Shown: piece by piece, positions 1-6,026 of the stretch
Numbering within the stretch: position 1 is the first letter of the stretch
Layout: the number at the start of each line of letters is the position of its first letter
NCBI GenBank assembly: GCA_002436765.1
Contig: DJNI01000027.1
Coordinates: 9,300-23,850 of the forward strand
Direction: 5' to 3'
Source: Clostridiales bacterium UBA6468
Lineage (GTDB): Bacteria > Bacillota > Clostridia > Oscillospirales > Oscillospiraceae
DNA: 14,551 bases
Notes under the pieces: generated by a model
The model's input: the letters and a program-made list of their open reading frames with translations, nothing else
Told to the model about the DNA's origin: nothing
Database searches by the model: none
Position numbers and translations under genes: made by a program

Positions 1-308
1 ACGCTCATGGTGTCCGGCATGACGATGATGATCCGGTAGCCCCGGGCAGCCGCCACGGCGGCAAGGCCGATGCCCGTATTGCCGGAGGTCGGCTCGATGA
101 TGACGGAGCCGGGCTTCAGCAGCCCCTTTTTCTCGGCGTCATCGATCATGGCCTTGGCCACCCGGTCCTTCACGGAACCGGCGGGGTTAAAATACTCCAG
201 CTTCGCCAGAATTTTTGCTTTCAGGCCAAGATTCTTTTCAATGTGGGTCAGCTCCAGCAGGGGCGTTTTGCCGATGAGCTGGTCGGCAGAAGTGTAAATG
301 TTTGCCAT
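1..308 (-). CDS. cysK: cysteine synthase A, N-terminal part (runs off window)
   Basis: O-acetylserine sulfhydrylase, a cytosolic PLP enzyme that makes cysteine from O-acetylserine and sulfide. The visible N-terminal ~102 residues begin MANIYTSADQLIGKTPLLEL. They contain the family's PLP-lysine motif NPAGSVKDRVA (about residues 42-52) and the substrate-loop motif PTSGNTGIGLA (about 75-85), in the right order and spacing. The gene is cut by the window edge, not visibly broken. The start at 308 is chosen because AAGGAGGT lies just upstream; that ribosome site is formed by the last codons and stop of metY, which ends only 2 bases before this start. This points to translational coupling and one sulfur-assimilation operon. 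A cystathionine beta-synthase-like paralogue cannot be fully excluded without the C-terminus, but CysK is the best reading. Confidence 0.95.
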   Translation of the reverse strand, partial: MANIYTSADQLIGKTPLLELTHIEKNLGLKAKILAKLEYFNPAGSVKDRVAKAMIDDAEKKGLLKPGSVIIEPTSGNTGIGLAAVAAARGYRIIIVMPDTMS

Positions 309-310
309 GA

Positions 311-1600
311 TTATACCTCCTTCACGGCGTCAAAGCCGCGCTGCAAATCCGCAAGAATGTCGTCAATGTGCTCCGTGCCGATGGACAGGCGGATGGTGTT
401 GGGCTTGATGCCCTGATCCAGCAGCTCCTCCTCGGTCAGCTGGCTGTGGGTCGTGGTGGCCGGGTGAATGACCAGGCTCTTGACGTCCGCCACGTTGGCA
501 AGCAGGGAGAAAATTTTCAGATTGTCAATGAACTTATGGGCTTCCTTCACGCCGCCCTTGATCTCGAAGGTGAAGATGGACGCGCCGCCGTTGGGGAAAT
601 ACTTCTCATACAGGGCGTGATCCGGGTGGTTCGGCAGGGAGGGATGGTTCACATGCGCCACCTGGGGATGGTTAGAGAGGAACTCCACCACCTTCTTGGT
701 GTTCTCGGCGTGGCGCTCTAAGCGCAGGGACAATGTCTCAATGCCCTGGAGCAGCAGGAAGGCCGCGAAGGGAGAGATGGTCGCGCCGGTGTCCCGCAGC
801 AGCACCGCGCGGATATAGGTCACGAAGGCGGCGGGGCCTGCGGCGGCTACGAAGGAAACGCCGTGGTAGCTGGGGTTCGGCTCGGCGATGGCGGGATACT
901 TTCCGGAAGCCGCCCAGTCAAACCTGCCGGAGTCCACGATGATGCCGCCCAGGGTGGTTCCGTGGCCGCCCAGGAACTTGGTGGCGGAGTGAACGACGAT
1001 GTCCGCGCCGTGCTCGATGGGGCGGATGAGGTAGGGCGTGCCGAAGGTGTTGTCCACCACCAGGGGGATGCCGTACTTGTGTGCCAGCTCGGCCAGGGCG
1101 TCGATGTCGGGAATGTCGCTGTTGGGGTTGCCCAGGGTCTCGATGTAGATGGCGCGGGTCTCGGGACGGATGGCGCCCTCCACTTCCTTCAGGTCATGGA
1201 TGTTCACGAAATCGGCGGTGATGCCAAAGCCCGGCAGGGTGTGGGCGAGCAGGTTGTAGCTGCCGCCGTAGATGGTCTTCTGGGAGACAAAGTGGCCGCC
1301 GTTCTGACCCAGGGCTTCCAGCACGTAGGTGATGGCCGCCGCGCCGGAGGCCAGCGCCAGCGCCGCCACGCCGCCTTCCAGAGCGGCGACTCGCTTTTCC
1401 AGCACTTCCTGGGTGGGATTGGTAAGGCGGCCGTAAATGTTGCCGGCGTCCGTCAGCCCGAAACGGGCTGCGGCGTGGGCGCAGTCATGGAACACGTAAG
1501 AGGTGGTGGCGTAAATGGGAACGGCGCGGGCGTCGGTAGCGGGGTCGGCGTGCTCCTGGCCGACGTGGAGCTGCAAAGTTTCAAATTTATAGTCAGACAT
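311..1600 (-). CDS. metY: O-acetylhomoserine sulfhydrylase
   Basis: PLP enzyme of the Cys/Met metabolism family. It makes homocysteine from O-acetylhomoserine and sulfide, the direct-sulfhydrylation route to methionine. The 429-residue length is typical of MetY and longer than usual MetB/MetC (about 380-400). Visible motifs are YGRLTNPT (residues 56-63), VDNTFGTPY (182-190) and the PLP-lysine motif SATKFLGGHGTT with Lys208. The frame stays open to an upstream ATG at 1651, but the start at 1600 (MSDYKFETLQLHVGQ) is preferred: it matches the family N-terminus and follows AGAAAGGA about 10 bases upstream. First gene of an operon with cysK. A promoter at 1759-1787 and operator-like palindromes precede it. 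MetY versus cystathionine gamma-synthase rests on length and the cysK partner. Confidence 0.93.
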   Translation of the reverse strand: MSDYKFETLQLHVGQEHADPATDARAVPIYATTSYVFHDCAHAAARFGLTDAGNIYGRLTNPTQEVLEKRVAALEGGVAALALASGAAAITYVLEALGQNGGHFVSQKTIYGGSYNLLAHTLPGFGITADFVNIHDLKEVEGAIRPETRAIYIETLGNPNSDIPDIDALAELAHKYGIPLVVDNTFGTPYLIRPIEHGADIVVHSATKFLGGHGTTLGGIIVDSGRFDWAASGKYPAIAEPNPSYHGVSFVAAAGPAAFVTYIRAVLLRDTGATISPFAAFLLLQGIETLSLRLERHAENTKKVVEFLSNHPQVAHVNHPSLPNHPDHALYEKYFPNGGASIFTFEIKGGVKEAHKFIDNLKIFSLLANVADVKSLVIHPATTTHSQLTEEELLDQGIKPNTIRLSIGTEHIDDILADLQRGFDAVKEV

Positions 1601-1617
1601 AGTGGTTATTTCCTTTC

Positions 1618-1713
1618 TTAAGTCAAATGGTATCCTTTTTCGTGCAAACATCGGGGATACATTCGGCCAAAGCGGAAATTCGCCCTTACGAGGGTCTCAA
1701 AATGATTTTTCAT
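1618..1713 (-). CDS. possible 31-residue upstream (leader) peptide of metY
   Basis: In the metY 5' leader an ATG at 1713 follows a strong ribosome site (GAAGGGAGG, about 8 bases upstream). It opens a 31-codon frame, MKNHFETLVRANFRFGRMYP then RCLHEKGYHLT, ending in TAA at 1618. The stop lies directly before the metY ribosome site, 17 bases ahead of the metY ATG and in a different frame. The peptide holds two Met and one Cys and no run of them. I see no clear terminator/antiterminator pair, so classic attenuation is not shown. It could be a regulatory upstream frame, a real small protein, or chance. The strong ribosome site and position are the only support. Confidence 0.4.
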   Translation of the reverse strand: MKNHFETLVRANFRFGRMYPRCLHEKGYHLT

Positions 1714-1737
1714 GGGGAGTGCCTCCCTTCAAAACTT

Positions 1738-1825
1738 ACCTATCCGGTAGGTGATTGTATCATACCATGAATTTCCTACCAGGTCAATCGGTTTTTTATC
1801 AAAAAATTCCTATTTATCCGGTAGG
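1738..1825. promoter_or_regulatory. candidate operator cluster for a sulfur regulator
   Basis: The inverted repeat ACCTA-TCCGG-TAGGT (1738-1752) lies on the predicted metY start site. A second site at 1809-1825 repeats the 11-mer TATCCGGTAGG, here in a wider palindrome (CCTA...TAGG with a 9-base centre). A third partial match, CCTGGTAGG on the minus strand, lies in the promoter spacer at about 1775-1783. Short CCTA/TAGG palindromes of this kind fit the Rrf2 family (CymR/IscR type), which controls cysteine genes in Firmicutes; the family assignment is inference. Binding at the first site would block initiation. Confidence 0.55.
1759..1787 (-). promoter_or_regulatory. metY-cysK promoter
   Basis: On the minus strand TTGACC (1787-1782) and TATGAT (1764-1759) are separated by exactly 17 bases. 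This is a near-consensus sigma-A promoter. Transcription should start near 1752, giving a leader of about 150 bases before metY. Confidence 0.85.
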
Positions 1826-1881
1826 AAAACCAGCAATATGCCCAAGCCGGAAAAAAGGGCGGCCTTGCGGCCTTTTTCCCT

Positions 1882-1909
1882 TTGACAAATTCCGATTGCA
1901 TGGTAGAAT
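1882..1909 (+). promoter_or_regulatory. promoter of the CmpB-type membrane protein gene
   Basis: TTGACA at 1882-1887 and TAGAAT at 1904-1909 are separated by 16 bases, about 45 bases before the chosen start codon. The promoter lies inside the upstream extension of the open frame, which argues against any start before 1954. Confidence 0.8.
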
Positions 1910-1953
1910 GTAGGCGAAAACTCCCCAATAAAAACAGACAGGAGCGTCCCCCC

Positions 1954-3237
1954 ATGGAGATTTCCTACACCATTTTCGATCTGCTTTTTTACATGCTGCT
2001 CTACGCCTTTCTCGGCTGGTGCGTCGAGGTCTTCTGCGCCGCCGTGAAAAACGGGCGTTTTCTCAACCGGGGCTTTCTGAACCTGCCCCTGAATATGCCC
2101 TGCGGCATTGCCGCCGCCCTGCTGCTGCCGGTGCTGGGCACCATGAACCACAAGACCATTCTACAATATATTATGACGCTGGTGGTCTACATTCTGGTTC
2201 GGTGCGTCACCGACCAGTTCGTCCGGGGCGTCAGCCGGAGGCGGTTTTCCGCCGAGCCGAAGGGGAAGACGTTTTTCCTCGATGCGGCCGCCGTGGCCGC
2301 CGTCATGCTGCTGGTGTATCTGGTGGTGCATCCCGGCATAATGGGGCTGGTTTACCTGATGCCCAAGTGGCTGGAGCGGACGCTGGTCATCGCGGGGATC
2401 GTCCTGATCCTGGCGGACTTTGTCGGCGTGGTGCGCGCCCTGCGCACCAGCAGCGCCACCCGGCTGAACATAGCCGGGCAGGAGACCACCCAGCGCATGG
2501 CCGACCGGATCAGCAATGCCATCTGGCGGCGTCTGCAAAAGGCCTACCCCGGTCTCACGGCGGCGGACGTGCCCGGGACGGAACGGTATGTTTTTGCCCG
2601 GGGCATCTGCTTTGACAAGCTGGTTTGGGTGTTTCTCGTGACCTCGTTTCTGGGGGCGATGATCGAAATGGTCTTCTGCCGGGTCACGTCGGGGCAGTGG
2701 ATGAGCCGCTCCGGCGTGCTGTATGGCAGCTTCAGCTTCGTATGGGGGCTGGGCGCGGTGGTGCTCACCATCACCTTGCAGCGGATCGCGGACAAGCCCG
2801 ACCGGCGGATCTTCCTGGCCGGCTTCGTCATCGGCGGCGCTTACGAATACCTTTGCAGCGTGTTCACCGAGCTGGTGTTCGGCACGGTGTTCTGGGACTA
2901 CAGCAAAATGCCCCTGAACATCGGCGGCCGCACCAATGTGCTGTACTGCATTTTCTGGGGGCTGCTGGCCGTGGTGTGGATCAAGGTGCTCTACCCGCCC
3001 ATGAGCAAGGGCATTGAGAGGATCCCGCCGCTGCTGGGGAAGGTCATTACGTGGGTCATCATCTTTTTCCTGGCCTGCGACGGTCTGCTCACCGCCGCCG
3101 CCATGCTGCGCTACACCGGCCGTCAGAGCAACCCGGAACCCAAAAACGTGGCCGAGGCGTTTCTGGACGACACCTACGACGACGCGTGGATGGAACACCA
3201 CTGGCCGAACATGGTGGTCACAAAGGACGCAGAGTAA
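1954..3237 (+). CDS. CmpB-type putative ABC-transporter family membrane protein (tandem domains)
   Basis: A 427-residue integral membrane protein of the 'putative ABC-transporter type IV' (CmpB-like, PF06541) family common in Clostridia; its substrate is unknown. The second half carries the family block GFVIGGAYEYLCS through WDYSKMPLNIGGR and YCIFWGLLAVVW. The first half carries a degenerate copy of the same domain start: FLGWCVEVF...RGFLNLPLN (about residues 19-47) parallels FLGAMIEMVF...RSGVLYGSF further on. The frame stays open to TTG 1882, but ATG 1954 is chosen: AGGAG lies 9 bases upstream and the promoter covers the earlier starts. The C-terminus is a soluble acidic tail (DDTYDDAWMEHHWPN). 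It stands alone between its own promoter and terminator. No ATPase subunit is nearby, so a transport role is not supported here. Confidence 0.85.
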   Translation: MEISYTIFDLLFYMLLYAFLGWCVEVFCAAVKNGRFLNRGFLNLPLNMPCGIAAALLLPVLGTMNHKTILQYIMTLVVYILVRCVTDQFVRGVSRRRFSAEPKGKTFFLDAAAVAAVMLLVYLVVHPGIMGLVYLMPKWLERTLVIAGIVLILADFVGVVRALRTSSATRLNIAGQETTQRMADRISNAIWRRLQKAYPGLTAADVPGTERYVFARGICFDKLVWVFLVTSFLGAMIEMVFCRVTSGQWMSRSGVLYGSFSFVWGLGAVVLTITLQRIADKPDRRIFLAGFVIGGAYEYLCSVFTELVFGTVFWDYSKMPLNIGGRTNVLYCIFWGLLAVVWIKVLYPPMSKGIERIPPLLGKVITWVIIFFLACDGLLTAAAMLRYTGRQSNPEPKNVAEAFLDDTYDDAWMEHHWPNMVVTKDAE

Positions 3238-3245
3238 CGAAAGCT

Positions 3246-3281
3246 GCCCCTGGGAAACCGCCTGCGCCGCTTCCCGGGGGC
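3246..3281 (+). other. GC-rich hairpin downstream of the CmpB-type gene
   Basis: GCCCCTGGGAA (3246-3256) pairs with TTCCCGGGGGC (3271-3281) over 11 base pairs with one G-U pair and a 14-base loop. No T-run follows, so it is not itself an intrinsic terminator. It may protect the mRNA 3' end ahead of the true terminator at 3294. Confidence 0.5.
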
Positions 3282-3293
3282 ATAAAACAGCGA

Positions 3294-3327
3294 ATGGAGC
3301 GTATCCGTGCAGATACGCTCCATTTTT
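3294..3327 (+). terminator. intrinsic terminator after the CmpB-type gene
   Basis: Perfect 12-bp stem ATGGAGCGTATC / GATACGCTCCAT with a 6-base loop, followed by TTTT. It lies 57 bases after the stop. The reverse strand has only a weak T-run, so action on the converging DUF4173 operon is possible but weaker. Confidence 0.9.
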
Positions 3328-3341
3328 CGTGCCGGGATACA

Positions 3342-3456
3342 CCCCTTGGCTCTCCCAGAGGGAGAGCTGTCACCGAAGGTGACGGAGAGGGTATTGCAGC
3401 CTGGTATACCCTCTGCGTCCTCGCTTCGCTCGGCCACCTCTCCCATAGGGAGGGAC
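3342..3456. repeat. inverted pair of short palindromic (REP-like) repeats
   Basis: Two related units face each other around a 3395-3405 spacer. Each has an outer CTCCC...GGGAG hairpin, a middle block (GTCACCGAAGGTGAC in unit 1; GCCGAGCGAAGCGAGGACG on the minus strand in unit 2) and a GAGAGGGTAT end. The ends GGGTAT and ATACCC point at each other. A third unit is at 9456-9513. They lie just past the stop of the DUF4173 gene, so they would form the 3' end of that transcript. Open frames through them (VAERSED...) are artefacts of the repeat. Confidence 0.75.
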
Positions 3457-3461
3457 GTTCT

Positions 3462-4913
3462 TTATCGATCCACGGCCTTCCGGGCGGCGGACCCGGTGTA
3501 CGTCCAGCTCCGGAAATCCGAAATGCTGCAATAGCTGTTTTCCAGAATGCCCATCGCGGCGGAAGCGACTTCGGGGTCGCGGTCTTGGGTCAGCTCTTTG
3601 ATGTAGGGCAGCGCGCCGTCCCCAAGGCTGCCCATATGCGCCATGTCGATGGTCTCCAGCTGCCCCGACCGGTAGGCGCGGACGTTGTACCGGGCGACAA
3701 ACGTATCCACATCCGCCCAGAAGGTGACGCACCCCAGAATCAGCGCGCAGATCACCGCGCCCTTCATATAAGGGAAGCGGGGTCTGCACAGCCACACGGA
3801 CACGAGGATCGTGGTGACCCCCAGCCAGAGCATGAAAGCTTCCGTCAGCACACGCTTTCTCGTCAGGCCGTAGCCGCCGATATAGAGCAGCATTTTCGCG
3901 CTGGCCGCGGCGATGAGAAGCAGCGCCGCCAGTCCCAGGAACAGGCACAGCCCCCTGGTCAGCGCCGGGACGCCGGTCTTCTTTTCCACCAGCCCCATGG
4001 CAAGGCACATCAGGCCCAGATTGATAAAGCTCAGCCACGCCATCTCGAAAAATCCCCGGCGGGCGTACTGCGCCAGCGTGTACTCCTCGGGCAGGATCCC
4101 AGCAAAGCCGCCGCCCAGATACGCCAGCTGGCTCAGCAGGTACACGGCGTAGATCAGGCACACCGTTCCAAGCAAAATGTTCACGGTAATGGCGCTGAAG
4201 CCGTGGAAAGGCTTCCCTTCCTTCCCGTTTTTCTCCCCGTACTTCAGCCCCACGCCCCGGGAGTACAGGATCCACCCGGCGAACACGCCGAAGAACAGGG
4301 AGATCACCGGCTCCGACCAGTCGGTATCGGGGAGCATATCCATCAGCCCCTCAAACGCCGCGTCGGCGCGCATCAGCAGGACGATCAGCACCGCCGCCAC
4401 CGGCAGGGCGATCAGTACGCCGAGGATCGCCGCGCCGCCCCGTTTTCCCGCCGTACCGGCGTTTTTCCGGGCGTCGTTCAGCCCCCGGAGGGCGGCGCTC
4501 ATGCCGCCCACGCCCAGTGTGAACAGCGCCCGGGGGGCGTCCAGCGCCGACGCAATGCCGCCGGGATCCCGGCGGCTCTGCCCCGCCATCCGGCAGAGGC
4601 CAAGGTTCACGGCAAACAGCGCCATCAGCAGCATCCCCGCCTTCATGTCGCCGTCCGACGACCGGGCAAACCCGGCGAAAATCACCGCCGCCAAAGCAAG
4701 CAGCGCCGCCTCATATTTCCCCGGCCGGAAGCCGCAGCGAAGCAGATACCAAAAACTGCACCCCGTCAGAGCCAACGCCCCCAGGGCAAAACCCAGACAA
4801 AAGCCGCCGTAAAGAATACTATTCCACGTAAACGTGCCGAAAAGCAGCACCAGAAGCCCAAAAATCAGTTCCCGTTTTCCCGCAGGATACCGGGGCAGCG
4901 TCCGTTCTTCCAT
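3462..4913 (-). CDS. DUF4173-type multi-spanning membrane protein
   Basis: A 483-residue polytopic membrane protein that resembles the DUF4153/DUF4173 families; no biochemical role is established. There are about a dozen hydrophobic segments (for example FGLLVLLFGTFTWNSILYGG near the N-terminus and ILGVLIALPVAAVLIVLLM in the middle). The ~80-residue C-terminal tail is soluble and includes RYNVRAYRSGQLETIDMAHM, which fits the family's usual end. The start at 4913 has AAGGAG 8 bases upstream. It begins 16 bases after the Xre regulator's stop, so it is the third gene of the DUF2975-Xre-DUF4173 operon. Short palindromic repeats follow its stop almost at once. I am confident of a membrane protein, fairly confident of the family, and have no function to offer. 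Confidence 0.85.
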   Translation of the reverse strand: MEERTLPRYPAGKRELIFGLLVLLFGTFTWNSILYGGFCLGFALGALALTGCSFWYLLRCGFRPGKYEAALLALAAVIFAGFARSSDGDMKAGMLLMALFAVNLGLCRMAGQSRRDPGGIASALDAPRALFTLGVGGMSAALRGLNDARKNAGTAGKRGGAAILGVLIALPVAAVLIVLLMRADAAFEGLMDMLPDTDWSEPVISLFFGVFAGWILYSRGVGLKYGEKNGKEGKPFHGFSAITVNILLGTVCLIYAVYLLSQLAYLGGGFAGILPEEYTLAQYARRGFFEMAWLSFINLGLMCLAMGLVEKKTGVPALTRGLCLFLGLAALLLIAAASAKMLLYIGGYGLTRKRVLTEAFMLWLGVTTILVSVWLCRPRFPYMKGAVICALILGCVTFWADVDTFVARYNVRAYRSGQLETIDMAHMGSLGDGALPYIKELTQDRDPEVASAAMGILENSYCSISDFRSWTYTGSAARKAVDR

Positions 4914-4929
4914 CAGTGTCGCTCCTTTC

Positions 4930-5154
4930 TCAGCGCTTCCAGGGGTCGTCGTCCTGCACGAACTCGAAGAGGTCGCCCGGCTGGCATTTCAGCTCCCGGC
5001 AGATGGCGTCCATGGTGCTCAAACGCACGGCCTTGGCCTTGCCGGTTTTCAGAATGGACAGGTTGGCGGGGGTCATGCCCACCCGGTTCGCCAGCTCCAG
5101 GGAGGTCATTTTCCGCTTTGCCAGCATCATATCCAGATTCACAATAATCGCCAT
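4930..5154 (-). CDS. small Xre/Cro-type DNA-binding regulator (YozG-like)
   Basis: A 74-residue protein that is essentially one helix-turn-helix domain: MAIIVNLDMMLAKRKMTSLE, then recognition-region residues NLSILKTGKAKAVRLSTMD and the family ending LKCQPGDLFEF. This is the compact Cro/CI-like regulator that commonly sits beside DUF2975 membrane proteins in Firmicutes. The start at 5154 gives the classic N-terminus and has GAGG about 7 bases upstream, overlapping the end of the DUF2975 gene 8 bases away. It probably regulates its own operon; the target site is not identified. The long in-frame extension upstream is a shadow of the neighbouring gene. Family assignment is strong; the regulated stimulus is unknown. 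Confidence 0.92.
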   Translation of the reverse strand: MAIIVNLDMMLAKRKMTSLELANRVGMTPANLSILKTGKAKAVRLSTMDAICRELKCQPGDLFEFVQDDDPWKR

Positions 5155-5162
5155 ACGCCGCC

Positions 5163-5606
5163 TCACACCGTCAGATCGTTTTCTTCCCGGATCTCCACCG
5201 CTGCGGCCATGACGTTCTTCACCACGCTCACCGTCAGCGCCAGAAACGCCATGATCATGGTCATGAAGATCAGGGGCGGGTAGAAGCACGCGGCAGGCAG
5301 GCAGATGCCGCTCACCGCCGCGCAGCACCAGCGGATGCGCCGCAGGAACCGGACGTTCTGTGTAACGAACACGTCCTCCTTCAGAATGTTCCGCACCAGC
5401 CGCTCCATGCAATATAGGGCGTACAGCACCGCGGGAACGCAGCAGTAAAACCCGATCATAATTGCCGCCGCGCCGTGCCGCCCCAGCGGCCGCAGGGTCT
5501 GATACCACCGCAGCAGCTCCGGCATGGCAAAGAGCAGCAGGCAGATGACAATGAACAATACCCGGCTGCACCAAAGGGTAAATTTCGCAGAAAGCTGTGA
5601 ATGCAT
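5163..5606 (-). CDS. DUF2975 family membrane protein
   Basis: A 147-residue protein with four predicted membrane segments: around residues 13-30 (VLFIVICLLLFAM), 45-65 (AAAIMIGFYCCVPAVLYALY), 92-110 (CCAAVSGICLPAACF) and 111-130 (FMTMIMAFLALTVSVV). The loop ILKEDVFVTQNVRFLRRIRWC matches the DUF2975 pattern of an 'F...N...LR.I' loop between helices 2 and 3. The start at 5606 is fixed by GGAGGTG 7 bases upstream and by a promoter whose -35 box overlaps the alternative start at 5657. First gene of an operon with an Xre regulator and a DUF4173 protein. Function unknown; the recurring membrane protein-regulator pairing suggests envelope or signalling control, which is inference. Confidence 0.9.
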   Translation of the reverse strand: MHSQLSAKFTLWCSRVLFIVICLLLFAMPELLRWYQTLRPLGRHGAAAIMIGFYCCVPAVLYALYCMERLVRNILKEDVFVTQNVRFLRRIRWCCAAVSGICLPAACFYPPLIFMTMIMAFLALTVSVVKNVMAAAVEIREENDLTV

Positions 5607-5628
5607 AAAAGCACCTCCGTTTGCCTGG

Positions 5629-5657
5629 AGTGTACCACGGAATTTATCGAATGTCAA
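5629..5657 (-). promoter_or_regulatory. promoter of the DUF2975-Xre-DUF4173 operon
   Basis: On the minus strand TTGACA (5657-5652), a 17-base spacer and TACACT (5634-5629) with an extended TGG just before the -10. The leader would be only about 15 bases, starting right before the GGAGGTG ribosome site. The region upstream is AT-rich. Confidence 0.88.
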
Positions 5658-5744
5658 TAATTATTTTTTAATTTTCAAAAACCAGCCTTTCCTGCCGCCC
5701 GAAAACTTGTTACAGAACTTCATACGAGCTTAACATTTTCCCAC

Positions 5745-5773
5745 TTTAATCGTTAATATTTTACCGCTATAAT
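5745..5773 (+). promoter_or_regulatory. candidate promoter of an intergenic transcript
   Basis: A perfect TATAAT (5768-5773) with a weak TTTAAT (5745-5750) 17 bases upstream, in an AT-rich stretch. It would start transcription near 5780, ahead of the candidate RNA ending at the 5890 terminator. Confidence 0.45.
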
Positions 5774-5779
5774 AAGGCC

Positions 5780-5922
5780 ATAAAGATCAAGACAACGTCA
5801 GCCCCGCCGCAAGGCACATGGGGCAGTATATAAATTTGCTACCTACCTTCATCTTTTTCATTTTTTCCTCTCCTCTTTTCTTGTTGCAGAATCCGCGGCG
5901 GTGAGCCGCGGATTTTGCATTT
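5780..5922 (+). ncRNA. candidate small RNA or small-peptide transcript
   Basis: This ~140-base stretch between two operons has a -10 box before it and an intrinsic terminator at its end. Its 5' part folds as GCCCC-GCC-GCAA-GGC-ACAT-GGGGC (5801-5824), a hairpin with a GNRA loop. Then comes a 50-base pyrimidine-rich single-stranded run (5840-5885) that includes TTTCCTCTCCTC, able to pair with GGAGG ribosome sites. The same run, read from ATG 5818, encodes a 28-residue peptide with a hydrophobic core (LLPTFIFFIFSSPLFLL), stopping in the terminator loop. Its ribosome site is poor (AAGG only 3 bases away) and buried in the hairpin. Either reading is speculative. It does not match SRP RNA, tmRNA or RNase P RNA motifs that I know. 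Confidence 0.35.
5886..5922 (+). terminator. intrinsic terminator
   Basis: AATCCGCGGC (5890-5899) pairs with GCCGCGGATT (5905-5914) around GGTGA; flanking GCA/TGC can extend the stem. TTTTGCATTTTC follows. It has no annotated plus-strand gene before it, which is the best reason to suspect a small transcript here. On the minus strand nothing obvious needs terminating. Confidence 0.8.
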
Positions 5923-5969
5923 TCGGCCTTCTTTTTAATCAAAATTTAAGCTGCCTGCGCCGTTTTCCG

Positions 5970-5998
5970 TTGCAAACGCGGATGCATTGTGGTATAAT
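5970..5998 (+). promoter_or_regulatory. promoter of the export-family/HIT operon
   Basis: TTGCAA (5970-5975), 17-base spacer and consensus TATAAT (5993-5998). Transcription would begin about 20 bases before the start codon at 6027. Confidence 0.85.
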
Positions 5999-6026
5999 GA
6001 GAAAAAATCCACGTTAAGGTGATGGA

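Noticed and set aside
1601..1752. SAM riboswitch or T-box in the metY leader
   Set aside because: None of the conserved SAM-I or T-box core blocks is visible, and there is no terminator before metY.
1849..1879. Terminator-like hairpin GGAAAAA / TTTTTCC with a GGCC inner stem
   Set aside because: The stem needs a 5-base bulge, and the site lies between two divergent promoters with no transcript to end on either strand.
2161..3342. 393-codon open frame on the minus strand opposite the CmpB-type gene
   Set aside because: His/Gln/Pro-rich shadow with no ribosome site; it also runs through the real terminator.
3051..5147. 698-codon open frame on the plus strand opposite the DUF4173 operon
   Set aside because: Low-complexity Arg/His/Gln/Pro-rich translation typical of the antisense frame of GC-rich genes; the minus-strand frames are recognisable proteins with ribosome sites.
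5780..5922. SRP RNA, tmRNA or 6S RNA
   Set aside because: No GGAAGGAAGCAG-type SRP loop, no tag frame or tRNA-like ends, and not the long open-bubble fold expected for 6S RNA.
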